From Christensenella minuta (lineage in GTDB: Bacteria; Bacillota; Clostridia; Christensenellales; Christensenellaceae), in assembly GCF_003628755.1 (NCBI RefSeq), contig NZ_CP029256.1, positions 391,585 through 455,584 on the forward strand: 64,000 nt of DNA. The letters are read 5' to 3'. Below, piece after piece: positions 35,052 to 44,565 of the stretch. The translations under genes and the position numbers were made by a program. A model generated the notes under the pieces. That model saw only the letters and a program-made list of their open reading frames with translations. It had not been told where the DNA came from and ran no database searches. The first letter of the stretch is position 1. Every line of letters begins with the position of its first letter.

Positions 35052-36662
35052 ATGACAAAGTATATTTTTGTAACGGGCGGCGTTGTCTCGGGACTTGGAA
35101 AAGGGATCACGGCGGCGTCACTCGGACGGCTTTTGAAAGCGCGCGGCCTTAAGATTGCAGCCCAGAAGCTCGATCCATATATCAATGTGGATCCGGGCAC
35201 TATGAGCCCCTTCCAGCATGGGGAAGTTTTCGTGACGGAAGACGGCGCAGAGACGGACCTTGACCTCGGGCACTATGAGCGGTTTATCGACGAGGATCTC
35301 AATAAATTCTCCAACCTTACGACAGGCAAGGTCTATTGGAACGTGCTGACCAAGGAGCGGAAGGGGGAATACCTTGGGGAAACGGTGCAGGTGATCCCGC
35401 ATGTGACAAACGAGATCAAAACGTTTATTTATTCCGTGGGCAAAAAGACAAGCGCGGACGTGGTGATTACCGAGATCGGAGGAACGACGGGCGATATCGA
35501 AAGCCAGCCGTTTTTGGAGGCGATCCGCCAGGTAAGCTGCGAGGCAGGAAGGGATAACTGCCTGTTTATCCATGTAACGCTGGTGCCGTACATCAAAAGC
35601 TCGGGCGAGCACAAATCGAAGCCTACACAGCATTCGGTCAAGGAATTGCAGTCCTTTGGTATCATGCCCGATATCATTGTGATGCGCAGCGATGAGGCGG
35701 TGGGGGAAAGCATCAAGCAAAAAATCGCGCTTTTCTGCAACGTCAAACCGGATTGTGTCATTGAAAACCGTACACTTCCGATCCTTTACCAGGCGCCCCT
35801 GATGCTCGAACAAAATGGACTTGCGGATCTCGTATGCCGGGAGCTGCATATCGAATGCGGAAAGCCTGACCTCAGAGAGTGGAAACAAATGATCGCCCGT
35901 ATCAAGAAGGCAAAAAAGCCTGTGAAGATCGCGCTCGTCGGAAAATACGTACAGCTCCGCGACGCATATCTTTCCGTAGCGGAAGCGCTCGCACATGCCG
36001 GATATGAAAACGGAGCACATGTGGAGATCGAATGGGTGGATGCAGAAGAGACCGGCGAGGACAATGCGGAGGAAAAGCTTGGCGGTGCAGACGGGGTATT
36101 GATTCCCGGAGGATTTGGCAACCGGGGGATCGAAGGGAAAATTGCGGCGGTAAAATATGCGAGGGAGCACAATGTACCGTTCCTCGGTATATGCCTGGGA
36201 ATGCAGGCAGCGGTTATTGAATTTGCGCGCAATATCCTCGGATATCAAACGGCAAATTCACGCGAATTTAGCGGCAACAACGTTTATTCCGTTATCGATC
36301 TGATGCCCGAACAGGTGGATGTGGAGAAAAAGGGAGGCACGATGCGGCTGGGCGCGTATCCATGCCGCATTGCCCCGGATTCCATCATGCGGCGGGCCTA
36401 TGGCACAGAAGAGATTGCCGAACGGCACAGGCACCGGTATGAATTCAATAATGATTTCAGGCGGCAAATGCAGGAGGCGGGTATGCGGCTGACGGGGCTG
36501 TCTCCGGACGGAAGGCTTGTGGAAGCGGTAGAACTCCCGGAAAACGACTTTTTTATCGGAGTCCAGTTTCATCCGGAATTCAAGAGCCGTCCCAACAAGG
36601 CGCATCCGTTGTTCCGCGAATTTGTTGCGGCGGCGCTTGCACGCCGCAAAGAAGGGGAATGA
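35052..36662 (+). CDS. pyrG: CTP synthase
   Basis: PyrG (536 aa) makes CTP from UTP, ATP and glutamine. The synthetase domain starts with [24 protein letters not shown] (P-loop) and has [13 protein letters not shown] and [11 protein letters not shown]. The C-terminal amidotransferase has [10 protein letters not shown] (nucleophile Cys) and [11 protein letters not shown] (His-Glu). GGGAGGG precedes the ATG, 10 bp after the ANTAR gene, so it may share that transcript as another glutamine-using enzyme. Confidence 0.98.
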   Translation: MTKYIFVTGGVVSGLGKGITAASLGRLLKARGLKIAAQKLDPYINVDPGTMSPFQHGEVFVTEDGAETDLDLGHYERFIDEDLNKFSNLTTGKVYWNVLTKERKGEYLGETVQVIPHVTNEIKTFIYSVGKKTSADVVITEIGGTTGDIESQPFLEAIRQVSCEAGRDNCLFIHVTLVPYIKSSGEHKSKPTQHSVKELQSFGIMPDIIVMRSDEAVGESIKQKIALFCNVKPDCVIENRTLPILYQAPLMLEQNGLADLVCRELHIECGKPDLREWKQMIARIKKAKKPVKIALVGKYVQLRDAYLSVAEALAHAGYENGAHVEIEWVDAEETGEDNAEEKLGGADGVLIPGGFGNRGIEGKIAAVKYAREHNVPFLGICLGMQAAVIEFARNILGYQTANSREFSGNNVYSVIDLMPEQVDVEKKGGTMRLGAYPCRIAPDSIMRRAYGTEEIAERHRHRYEFNNDFRRQMQEAGMRLTGLSPDGRLVEAVELPENDFFIGVQFHPEFKSRPNKAHPLFREFVAAALARRKEGE

Positions 36663-36693
36663 TCTCACTTGCGATATTGAAAGAGGCAACAGG

Positions 36694-36715
36694 CCGGGCT
36701 GGCGGCCCGGATTTT
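36694..36715 (+). terminator. Probable pyrG terminator
   Basis: CCGGGC (36694-36699) and GCCCGG (36705-36710) form a 6-bp hairpin followed by ATTTT, 31 bp after the pyrG stop codon. The T-run is short. Confidence 0.55.
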
Positions 36716-36756
36716 AGTGCAAAAACAAAAGATACGGCGGGGACCGCCGGAACATA

Positions 36757-38274
36757 TCAATAGTGAATGGAGAGCCGTTCATATACCGGCTGCAGGGCAT
36801 CGTGCGCCTGGCAAAACGCATGGTACAGATCTTCATAGAGCTGTTTATTGCATGGATTAGGCTCGAAGATATCCTTGATGGAAAAAGCGGCATCCACTGC
36901 TTCGGCAGGCGAGGAAAACAGCCCGACGGCAACCCCACCAAGCAGGGCCGCACCAAGGACGCTGTCTTCGTTTCCCTGCAGCGTATAGACTGGCTTTTGG
37001 TAAATATCCGCTTTGATTTGACTCCAGACCGGGCTTTTGGCCGCACCGGAGACATGATGGACGACCTCTGCACGCACATTGTCTGCCTCGAGCACGTCGA
37101 TCGTACGCTTCAAATCGAAAGCCACCCCCTCGAGAAGGGCGCGCGTCATAATGGGAAGCTCTGTACCGAGGTGCAGGCCGATGAACGCGCCGCGCGAATG
37201 CATACTGCCCATTGTTCTTTCACCGAGAAAATGGGGAAGGAACAACAGGCCATTTGCCCCGGCGGGCGTTTTTTCCGCGAGAGAGGATAGGTAATCATAC
37301 GGATCTGCCCTCGCTTTTTCAGCTTCGTAAACTTCCCGGGCGGCAAGTGTGTCCCGGAGCCAGCGGTAATCCGCTCCGGAACCGTCCAGAGACCGGTATA
37401 CGATCCAGCCGGAGACAGGACTGTGGATATTCAGCAGCCGTCTGTCGAGAATGGGGTGCCTTGAGTGGCAGGCAATGACGCCGGTTGTGGCGGAAAGATC
37501 GACAATGACATTTTTCCGGTGAATTCCGGAAATATACATGGAGGTTGGCATATCGCCGCTGCCTGCCGCAACCTTTGTGCCCGGATACAGCCCGGTTTCC
37601 GCCGCTGCCTGCCGGGAGACCTCCCCGACAACGGCGGTGGCAGGAACAATTGCGGGAAGCTTTTCCCGGTCTATTCCGATTTTGCGGATCAACAGGTCTG
37701 ACCACTGGCCGGTGGCCACATCAAGCAGCAGGGAACCGGATGCCTCCGTAGGGTCGATACAGGCCATCCCCGTCAGCTTAAAGTTGATATAATCCTTGGG
37801 GGTCAGGACTTTATGGATCGCATCGTAAAGCTTTGGCTGATTTTCCCTGATCCAACGGATTTTGAGTCCGAACCAACTGGTAGCGGGAATATTCCCGGCT
37901 GTTTCATATAATTCCTCGGCCGTTCCGTCTTGGTAAAGACGGCCGACCAGTTCATAGGTACGTTTATCGCAGTATAACTGTATGTTTTCATCCAGCAGCT
38001 CTCCCTGTTTATCGAGCGGCACTGCGCCATGCATATGCGCGCAGCAGCCTACAGACAGGATGTCCTTCGGGTCGACGCCCGTTTCCCCGAGGATAGACCG
38101 GATACTGCCACAAATGGCCGGCCACCAAAGATTTGCGTTCTGCGTGGCCCACAGGGGACGTTCTACTTCGATGTATTGCGCCGTACTGCGGTGGGAGACA
38201 GCTTCGAGTTTTTCATCAAATAGAAAGACGCGAAGCGATTGGGAACCGATATCTATGCCCAGCATGTATTTCAT
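36757..38274 (-). CDS. FGGY-family carbohydrate kinase 1
   Basis: This 505-residue FGGY kinase has the N-terminal phosphate motif MLGIDIGSQSLRVFLFDE. The substrate-domain segment WATQNANLWW, the family signature region VIVDLSATTGVIACHS, the ATP domain GLLFLPHFLGERT, and VHHVSGAAKSPVWSQIKADIY are also present. It phosphorylates a ketose, polyol or similar sugar. It lies downstream of the DeoR-family regulator on the minus strand, divergent from the importer of island 2, which encodes a second FGGY kinase. The two kinases probably have different substrates. Confidence 0.9.
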   Translation of the reverse strand: MKYMLGIDIGSQSLRVFLFDEKLEAVSHRSTAQYIEVERPLWATQNANLWWPAICGSIRSILGETGVDPKDILSVGCCAHMHGAVPLDKQGELLDENIQLYCDKRTYELVGRLYQDGTAEELYETAGNIPATSWFGLKIRWIRENQPKLYDAIHKVLTPKDYINFKLTGMACIDPTEASGSLLLDVATGQWSDLLIRKIGIDREKLPAIVPATAVVGEVSRQAAAETGLYPGTKVAAGSGDMPTSMYISGIHRKNVIVDLSATTGVIACHSRHPILDRRLLNIHSPVSGWIVYRSLDGSGADYRWLRDTLAAREVYEAEKARADPYDYLSSLAEKTPAGANGLLFLPHFLGERTMGSMHSRGAFIGLHLGTELPIMTRALLEGVAFDLKRTIDVLEADNVRAEVVHHVSGAAKSPVWSQIKADIYQKPVYTLQGNEDSVLGAALLGGVAVGLFSSPAEAVDAAFSIKDIFEPNPCNKQLYEDLYHAFCQAHDALQPVYERLSIHY

Positions 38275-38406
38275 TGATCTATCTCCTCCTTAAAAGGCCG
38301 ACAAAAAAAGCCCAATATAGTCGGCAAGGCAGCTGTAAAGCCGCAAAAGCATATAGGATAGAAGAAACACAAATATTATCTGTATCTGGCGTTGGGACGT
38401 TTGCTG

Positions 38407-39189
38407 TTACTTATATACGTTGATATTTTCGGATGCATAGAAATCCGTATATTCCTTTGGCAGCCTTTCGGAACAAATAATATTGTTGATCTCTTCAAGC
38501 GGGCAGACGCACAGGAACGTACGCTTGTTGATCTTCCCGCCGTCCAGAAAAACATAAGTCTGATCCGAATTGTTCAGCAGATAGGAATATAAAGGGAGCT
38601 GGAAACGCTTGATAATAGAGTAGCCATATTCTAGATCGATACCGTCAACCGTGAAAAACGCTTTATCAAAATAAAGCTTGGGAAGCAGGCCGGTCGAAAA
38701 TTCACTGAGGGTCTCTATGTGAGTGCGCCCGACAAAAATATCGCCGCCGATCAGCATCACGGAGACCGCCGGAGAGGTGGCCAGTTCCACAACTGCATTT
38801 ACATTGGTCGTAACAACGGTAATGTTTTCGATTTCTTTAATATATCGGCTCATCAGCGTACAGGTAAGCCCACCGCCCAGAAACAGCACATCGCCCGGTT
38901 CGATGAGCGACGCGGCTATACGCGCGTTGCTGTCCTTGGTTTTGAAAAATGGGTCGTCCTGACGGATTTTTGCATAATCAAAAAACGTATTGACGGTTTC
39001 CTGCTTGATTTTTTGTACTCCGCCATGCATTTTCCTCAGTTTGTTTTTGGATACCAGAAGATTGATGTCTCTGCGAATAGTAGCGATAGAAGCGTCGGTC
39101 AGTTCACACAATTCGCCGGTCAGCGCGGTATTTTTTTTGTTGACATAATCAATGATTTTTTGCCTTCGTTCCAGTGGAAGCACGATCAT
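38407..39189 (-). CDS. DeoR-family transcriptional regulator
   Basis: This 260-residue regulator has an N-terminal helix-turn-helix (about 1-57; ERRQKIIDYVNKKNTALTGELCELTDASIATIRRDINLL) and a DeoR C-terminal sensor domain. The sensor has the isomerase-like glycine motif VLFLGGGLTCTLMSRYI and MLIGGDIFVGR. DeoR-type sensors usually bind phosphorylated sugars. It is encoded divergently from the island 2 importer and just upstream of FGGY kinase 1, so it is the likely regulator of both. A large inverted repeat lies upstream of its promoter. Confidence 0.92.
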   Translation of the reverse strand: MIVLPLERRQKIIDYVNKKNTALTGELCELTDASIATIRRDINLLVSKNKLRKMHGGVQKIKQETVNTFFDYAKIRQDDPFFKTKDSNARIAASLIEPGDVLFLGGGLTCTLMSRYIKEIENITVVTTNVNAVVELATSPAVSVMLIGGDIFVGRTHIETLSEFSTGLLPKLYFDKAFFTVDGIDLEYGYSIIKRFQLPLYSYLLNNSDQTYVFLDGGKINKRTFLCVCPLEEINNIICSERLPKEYTDFYASENINVYK

Positions 39190-39240
39190 TGCCCCTTATC
39201 ATTTATTGCCGCAGCAAACGGCCAAACCCCATCTTTTTCC

Positions 39241-39269
39241 ATTCTAATCCCTATTGAGTGCGTTGTCAA
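39241..39269 (-). promoter_or_regulatory. Promoter of the DeoR regulator gene
   Basis: On the minus strand TTGACA (39269-39264), a 17-bp spacer and TAGAAT (39246-39241), 52 bp before the start codon. Confidence 0.75.
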
Positions 39270-39294
39270 TGATTTGCAGGAAAAAGCGCCTGAA

Positions 39295-39336
39295 ATAAAT
39301 CACAGAAGATCGTTTTATTGATCTTTTGTGATTTAT
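39295..39336. repeat. Large inverted repeat in the divergent spacer, candidate operator
   Basis: Arms of 17 bp (39295-39311 and 39320-39336), matching at 16 positions, flank an 8-bp centre. Each arm contains ATAAATCACA or its complement. It lies 25 bp upstream of the deoR -35 box. The arm end TGATTTAT recurs at 39596-39603 in the importer promoter spacer, which suggests one regulator for both. Confidence 0.5.
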
Positions 39337-39585
39337 AAGCTTGAAAAAGGGAAAAGCACAGCCGCTGACAGGGATGAGAAAACAGCGTTTTAATAGGACA
39401 AATGTGGAAAAAACAATGTTTATCGAAAAGAAAGATTGACGGAAACAAAAATAAATTTATAAAAATTAAACGAGAAATACCGATATAAAAGCTGTCCTTG
39501 GAGGTTTCCATGGGGATGGATGACTATATATAGATCGATATTAGCGAATAATATGAAAATATTTGATAAATTATGAATTTAATTA

Positions 39586-39612
39586 TTGACATAAATGATT
39601 TATTATGATAAT
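39586..39612 (+). promoter_or_regulatory. Probable island 2 importer promoter
   Basis: TTGACA (39586-39591) is followed after 15 bp by GATAAT (39607-39612). The spacing is short but both boxes are strong. The spacer contains the 13-bp palindrome ATAAATGATTTAT (39591-39603), a possible operator. The remaining A/T-rich spacer from 39337 to 39585 shows no gene. Confidence 0.5.
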
Positions 39613-39703
39613 CTTCTGGATGAAGAAGCACAAATGTTAAACAATCTGAACTTTTTTACATGTTACAACCCAAAACTAAATGAACCACAAAGGAGAGGAA
39701 AAG

Positions 39704-40855
39704 ATGAAAAAACTTTTAGTAGTTGTACTTTGCGTACTTTTTGTGATCGCCTTTGCAGGATGCGCGGCGGGCGTATCGCAGCCATCTGCTTCGACAGCGC
39801 CGGAAGCATCGGAAGCAGCGCCGGAAGCATCAAAGGCGTCGGAATCTGCTTCCGCAGAAACGGCGGACGGACAGTTCAAGGTAGGTTTTGCGATCAGGAC
39901 GATGGACGGAGCCTATTATAAGACGCTTGCCGATGATGTTGAGAAAATGGCGAAGGAAGCCGGATGGGAATGCGTGGTCCTCAATGCGGAAGACGATATC
40001 GCGAAAGAGACCGAAAATATGCAGACACTCGTTTCGATGGGTGTCGACCTGATTTTCCTTGATTGCGTAGACCCGACGGCGGCGGTGGCGAGCATCCAGC
40101 TTGCGACAGACGCGGACATCGGCGTTATTAACCTCGACAGTGGCGTGGACGACGGAACCGCGCAGATCACGACGGTATACTCCGACAATGAACAGAACGG
40201 CCTTAAAGTCGGACAGGAATTCGTGAAAACGTTCAATGAGAAAAACGGAGCCGATACGGCGATCAAAGGAATCCTGCTTTCGGGAAACAAGGGAAGCATC
40301 GCAGGCGAGCAGCGCAGGCAGGGTCTGATGGCAGGCATTATCATGGAGCGGACCGGCTGCACGGAAGAAGAGGCATGGACGGCGGCCAAGGAGCTGGATC
40401 AGCAGGTCATCAGCGGCGGGAAAGGCGAAAATGCGGACGCAAACTTCACAATTGTAGGCCAAGGCTGGGGCAACTGGACAGAGAATGGCGGCCTCGAGGC
40501 GGCGGAAGACATCCTGACGGCGAACCCGGATACGAATCTGATTATGGGCGAAAACGACTCGATGGTGCTGGGCGCGATGTCGGCGATCGACAATGCGGGC
40601 AAGAAGGCAGGCGAAGACATTATGCTGATTGCGGCAGCAGACGGTTCGTTCAGCGGATATGATGCGATCAAGGCAGGCACATTCCTTGCAATCGGCCAGA
40701 ACAGCCCCGGTAAAATTGCCGAATTGGGCATGCAGATCGCCAAAGAGATCCTGGTTGACGGACAAGATGCGGCAAGCTACGATCCGATCACGATGACCGA
40801 AGCGATCGCGGTTACGAGCGAAAATGTCGAGCAGGAATACGATTACGGATTCTGA
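39704..40855 (+). CDS. Sugar-binding lipoprotein of island 2 importer
   Basis: This 383-residue periplasmic-binding-protein family 4 receptor has a signal peptide with a lipobox (VIAFAGC, Cys20) and an Ala/Ser/Glu linker. The binding domain starts at FKVGFAIRTMDGAYYKTLADDV. Conserved segments include DLIFLDCVDPTAAVASI, GVINLDSGVDDGT, LLSGNKGSIAGEQRRQG and IMGENDSMVLGAMSAI. AAAGGAGAGG precedes the ATG. It supplies ligand to the ATPase-permease pair downstream, from which it is separated by a hairpin. Confidence 0.93.
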   Translation: MKKLLVVVLCVLFVIAFAGCAAGVSQPSASTAPEASEAAPEASKASESASAETADGQFKVGFAIRTMDGAYYKTLADDVEKMAKEAGWECVVLNAEDDIAKETENMQTLVSMGVDLIFLDCVDPTAAVASIQLATDADIGVINLDSGVDDGTAQITTVYSDNEQNGLKVGQEFVKTFNEKNGADTAIKGILLSGNKGSIAGEQRRQGLMAGIIMERTGCTEEEAWTAAKELDQQVISGGKGENADANFTIVGQGWGNWTENGGLEAAEDILTANPDTNLIMGENDSMVLGAMSAIDNAGKKAGEDIMLIAAADGSFSGYDAIKAGTFLAIGQNSPGKIAELGMQIAKEILVDGQDAASYDPITMTEAIAVTSENVEQEYDYGF

Positions 40856-40910
40856 TTGCAGACTGTAACGAATCACATGGACGAAACTGGAAGTTGTAGC
40901 AAGTAAAAAG

Positions 40911-40943
40911 CCGTGCGTCCCACCTCCTGCGGTGGGCGCACGG
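40911..40943 (+). repeat. Intercistronic hairpin after island 2 receptor
   Basis: CCGTGCGTCCCACC pairs with GGTGGGCGCACGG (13 bp with one bulged T, short loop). No T-run follows. It sits between a receptor gene and its ATPase gene, and a comparable hairpin follows the receptor gene of island 1. Partial termination or 3'-end protection of the receptor message is likely. Confidence 0.6.
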
Positions 40944-40998
40944 TAAAAGATTGCCATAGAGGATTAAGAATGGCTTGGAAAGGGAGGTAAAGACGACA

Positions 40999-42489
40999 GT
41001 GGACGAATTGAGGCTGGATATGCGTAATATCAAAAAGCATTTCGGCGGTGTAAAAGCTTTGGACGGCGTGTCGTTCAGCGTGAGGCCCGGCGAGGTCCAC
41101 GCGTTGGTGGGAGAAAACGGAGCAGGTAAATCAACGCTGATGAAGGTACTGTCAGGCGCGTATCAAAAAGACGAAGGTGAAATCTACATCGACGGGAAAC
41201 CGGCGCAGATTACTTCGCCGAAGGAAGCAAAGGAATTGGGCGTAGCAGTCGTATATCAGGAATTTATGCTGGCTCCTGACCTGACAGTAGCGGAAAATAT
41301 TTTTATTGACCGGCTTTCAAAGGGGCGCAGCATCATCAACTGGAAGGAGCTGAGGAAAAGCGCCCAGGAAGAACTGAGCAAACTTGGTTTTTCCGATATC
41401 TCGCCGGCGGTAAAGGTGGGAACGCTCAGCGTGGCGCACCAGCAGGTTGTGGAGATTTGCAAATGCCTTACGCGCAATGCGAAGGTGTTGGTCCTTGACG
41501 AACCGACGGCAGTTTTGACGTTTTCGGAGATCGAAAAATTATTTGGCATCATTGAACGGCTGAAAGCGGAAAACGTAAGTGTCATTTATATTTCGCACCG
41601 TCTTGAGGAAATATTCAGGATTAGCGACAATATAACGATTCTCAAGGACGGCGGATATGTCGGCACGATGGCGACAAAGGATGTGGACAAACAGAGGGTC
41701 ATTAATAAGATGGTCGGCAGGCCGCTTTCGACAATGTTTCCGCCGCGCAGCGCCAGGATCGGCGAGGTGGTGCTTTCGGTATCGGGCCTCAGCACGGCAG
41801 GATTTGTAAGGGATATTTCCTTCGAGGCGCACGCTGGTGAAGTGCTAGGTTTCAGCGGACTGGTTGGGTCCGGACGGACGGAAATCATGAAGGCATTGTT
41901 TGGGATTGCCAAGAAGCAGGCGGATAAAATTGTATATCTCGGCAAGGAAGTCGATTTCAGGCATCCGCAGGAAGCGAAGGACGGCGGGCTTGGATATCTG
42001 CCAGAGGATCGGAAAAAAGAAGGATTGCTTTTGAATCAGTCGATCAAGATCAACACGACGATGCCCATCATAAAGCGGATCACGACGAAAACGGGCATAT
42101 TGAAAAAGAAAAAGGAAGAGGAGTACGTTAAAAATATCCTGGCTGACCTGGCAACCAAATACGGCGGGATCGAAGATAACGTAAGCAGTCTTTCAGGCGG
42201 CAACCAACAAAAAGTCGCGCTGGCAAAGTGGGTCGGCGTAGGCTGTAAATGTATTATTCTGGACGAACCGACGCGCGGCGTGGACGTTGGCGCAAAAATC
42301 GAAATTTATAATATCATCAATAAACTGGCGGAAGAGGGCGTGGCGATTATTATGATCTCGTCCGAAATGCCGGAAATTATAGGGATGTGCGACCGGGTGA
42401 TCGTTATGCGCCAGGGCATGATTACCGGAGAAGTGGATAAAGAGTCGCTTTCGGAACAAGAACTGATCAATTATTCAATGGGGGGCTGA
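40999..42489 (+). CDS. Sugar ABC transporter ATP-binding protein (RbsA type)
   Basis: This 496-residue duplicated ATPase has the first half Walker A GENGAGKST, signature-like LSVAHQQ and Walker B VLVLDEPTAV. The second half has degenerate Walker A GLVGSGRTE, signature LSGGNQQK and IILDEPTRGVDVG. It energises the single permease encoded next. The start is uncertain. The GTG at 40999 lies 11 bp after AAGGGAGG and places the first domain (LDMRNIKKHFGGVKALDGVSF) close to the N-terminus. Confidence 0.94.
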   Translation: MDELRLDMRNIKKHFGGVKALDGVSFSVRPGEVHALVGENGAGKSTLMKVLSGAYQKDEGEIYIDGKPAQITSPKEAKELGVAVVYQEFMLAPDLTVAENIFIDRLSKGRSIINWKELRKSAQEELSKLGFSDISPAVKVGTLSVAHQQVVEICKCLTRNAKVLVLDEPTAVLTFSEIEKLFGIIERLKAENVSVIYISHRLEEIFRISDNITILKDGGYVGTMATKDVDKQRVINKMVGRPLSTMFPPRSARIGEVVLSVSGLSTAGFVRDISFEAHAGEVLGFSGLVGSGRTEIMKALFGIAKKQADKIVYLGKEVDFRHPQEAKDGGLGYLPEDRKKEGLLLNQSIKINTTMPIIKRITTKTGILKKKKEEEYVKNILADLATKYGGIEDNVSSLSGGNQQKVALAKWVGVGCKCIILDEPTRGVDVGAKIEIYNIINKLAEEGVAIIMISSEMPEIIGMCDRVIVMRQGMITGEVDKESLSEQELINYSMGG

Positions 42490-42491
42490 AT

Positions 42492-43451
42492 ATGAAAAAT
42501 CCAAATGGAAGCAGTATTAAAAAAATACTGATCGAAAATAATACTTATCTGATCTTTGCGGGACTGTTTGTCGTTTGCTGCTTTATGTCTCCCAGCTTTT
42601 TTACGCCAATGAACCTGACGAACATTATGCTGCAGCAGATTGCGCCGATTCTGGTGGCGATCGGCATGCTGTTCGTTATCCTGACCGGCGGGATCGATCT
42701 TTCGGTCGGCTCGATTATGGCGCTGGGCGCGTCGCTCTGCGCGATACTGATTACGGAAGCAGGCATGGCGTGGTGGGGGCTGGCGATCATTGTGTCGGTT
42801 GCAGTTTGTGCCCTGCTGGGCATTGCAACGGGCATTCTGGTGGCTTATCTTAAGTTCCAGGGGTTTGTGGCGTCCCTTGCCATGATGACCATTGCACGGG
42901 GAATCGCGTTTATGCTCACGAACGGTTCGCCGATCAAGATGGAAGACGGGACGCTGAATACCCTGGTAAAAAGTGAAAGCGGCTATCCAATCCTGATTAT
43001 CGGACTGGTTATCATACTGGCGTTTATTTTCATCCAGCATTTCACCTCCTATGGACGCATCGTAATTGCGACAGGAAGCAATATAACGGCGGTGGAGCTT
43101 GCGGGCATCCGCGTGAAAAAATATGTTTCGTCTGTCTACATCGTGTCTGCTGTCCTGTCAGCGTTTGCGGGCATACTTGTGGCGGCGAGGTCTTCAACGG
43201 GTACGGCTACCATTGGGGACGGACAGGAGCTGGATGCGATTGCGGCCTGCGTAATTGGCGGAGCAAGCCTTGCGGGAGGCAGCGGCGACGTATTGAAGGC
43301 TGTATTTGGCGCGCTTGTGCTGGCGCTCATCACAAACATCATGAACCTGTGTGCAGTCCCGGCTTATCCGCAGGATGTCATCAAGGGACTCATCATTGTG
43401 GGCGCCGTATTGCTTCAGGTCACGACAAACAAAAAGGATGAAACGGTCTGA
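42492..43451 (+). CDS. Sugar ABC transporter permease (RbsC type)
   Basis: This 319-residue RbsC-family membrane protein has GGIDLSVGSIMALGASL, ASLAMMTIARGIAFMLTNGSP, ATGSNITAVELAGIRV and VIGGASLAGGSGDVLKAVFGAL. It is the only permease in this cluster, so it probably acts as a homodimer, in contrast to the two permeases of island 1. It starts 3 bp after the ATPase stop codon. Confidence 0.93.
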   Translation: MKNPNGSSIKKILIENNTYLIFAGLFVVCCFMSPSFFTPMNLTNIMLQQIAPILVAIGMLFVILTGGIDLSVGSIMALGASLCAILITEAGMAWWGLAIIVSVAVCALLGIATGILVAYLKFQGFVASLAMMTIARGIAFMLTNGSPIKMEDGTLNTLVKSESGYPILIIGLVIILAFIFIQHFTSYGRIVIATGSNITAVELAGIRVKKYVSSVYIVSAVLSAFAGILVAARSSTGTATIGDGQELDAIAACVIGGASLAGGSGDVLKAVFGALVLALITNIMNLCAVPAYPQDVIKGLIIVGAVLLQVTTNKKDETV

Positions 43452-43470
43452 AAAATATATGAGGTGTGAG

Positions 43471-44493
43471 ATGAAAGCAGCTGTTTTTACAGGAAAACAT
43501 CAATTGGAAATCAGGGAAATGCCCTGTGTCGAGCCAAAAGAGGATGAAGTGCTGATCCGGGTGCGGTTTTGCGGCGTATGCGGTACGGACGTTCATATTT
43601 ACGAAGGAGACAAAGGCTCCGCAGAGGTAGATGGGGAAACCATACTCGGGCACGAGCTTTCGGGCGAGGTTGTGAGGACGGGTAAAAGCGTCACACGCAT
43701 CCGCACTGGCGACAGGGTGGCGGCCGACCCGAACGACTATTGCGGGACCTGCTATTACTGCACCAATGGCATGAAGCATTTATGTAATCGTATGGTGGGC
43801 CTCGGGACAGCCGCGGACGGCGGTTTCGCACAGTATCTGACAGTTCCTGAACGCTTGGTCTATAAAATACCGGATTCGGTGTCCTACGAACAGGCGGCGA
43901 TGATTGAGCCGATCTCCTGCTGTCTGCACGGAATCGACCTCACGGACATCCGTCCCGGAAATACGGTGATGGTCGTAGGCGCCGGGAATATCGGAATGAT
44001 TATGATACAGCTTGCGAAAAGCGCAGGCGCGGCGAGGGTCATTGCGGTCGACCCGGTAGAGGTACGGCTTGCACGGGCGAAAGAATATGGCGCTGAAATT
44101 GTAATCAATCCCACTAAGGACGATACGGAGGAGGTCCTCGGAAAGAACAATGTGGAATGCGTCGACCGGGTGATCGATTGCGCCGGGCGCGTCAGCACGG
44201 CTGAATACGCAGTCAGGTATGCGGGAAAGGGCGCCGTGGTAATGCTGTTCGGCCTTACAGGGCCGGACGATGTGGCGGGAATAAAACCGTTTGAGCTGTT
44301 CAAAAAAGAGCTTACGGTGAAGGCCTCCTTTGTTAATCCGGATACGTTTGCACGGTCGATTTTTTTACTCGAAAAGGGCATTGTGGATGTAGACAAAATC
44401 ATTACAGACATCGTGCCGCTCGAAGATATCGGGATGGTGTTTGATACCAAACTTTACAGTAAAAACGGCAAAGTATTAATCAACTGTGAATAA
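43471..44493 (+). CDS. Zinc-dependent alcohol/polyol dehydrogenase
   Basis: This 340-residue medium-chain dehydrogenase has the catalytic zinc Cys in FCGVCGTDVHIYEG and the metal His-Glu in LGHELSG. A structural-zinc four-cysteine lobe (CGTCYYCTNGMKHLC) and the NAD motif VVGAGNIGM are present. It resembles sorbitol, xylitol and threonine dehydrogenases, and in this context probably oxidises a polyol to a ketose. GAGGTGTGAG precedes ATG 43471. It follows the importer genes and precedes the split transketolase. Confidence 0.93.
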   Translation: MKAAVFTGKHQLEIREMPCVEPKEDEVLIRVRFCGVCGTDVHIYEGDKGSAEVDGETILGHELSGEVVRTGKSVTRIRTGDRVAADPNDYCGTCYYCTNGMKHLCNRMVGLGTAADGGFAQYLTVPERLVYKIPDSVSYEQAAMIEPISCCLHGIDLTDIRPGNTVMVVGAGNIGMIMIQLAKSAGAARVIAVDPVEVRLARAKEYGAEIVINPTKDDTEEVLGKNNVECVDRVIDCAGRVSTAEYAVRYAGKGAVVMLFGLTGPDDVAGIKPFELFKKELTVKASFVNPDTFARSIFLLEKGIVDVDKIITDIVPLEDIGMVFDTKLYSKNGKVLINCE

Positions 44494-44519
44494 ACGGGCG
44501 GGGGACGAAAGAGAAGCGC

Positions 44520-44549
44520 ACCTGTTTTTCCCGGCAGGGAAAAACAGGT
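44520..44549 (+). repeat. Hairpin before split transketolase genes
   Basis: ACCTGTTTTTCCC (44520-44532) pairs perfectly with GGGAAAAACAGGT (44537-44549) around GGCA. Its 3' arm ends in AGGT, the start of the AGGTGGAAG that could be the ribosome site of the next gene, so it may limit translation. No T-run follows, so simple termination is unlikely. Confidence 0.55.
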
Positions 44550-44565
44550 GGAAGAATAAGATGGA

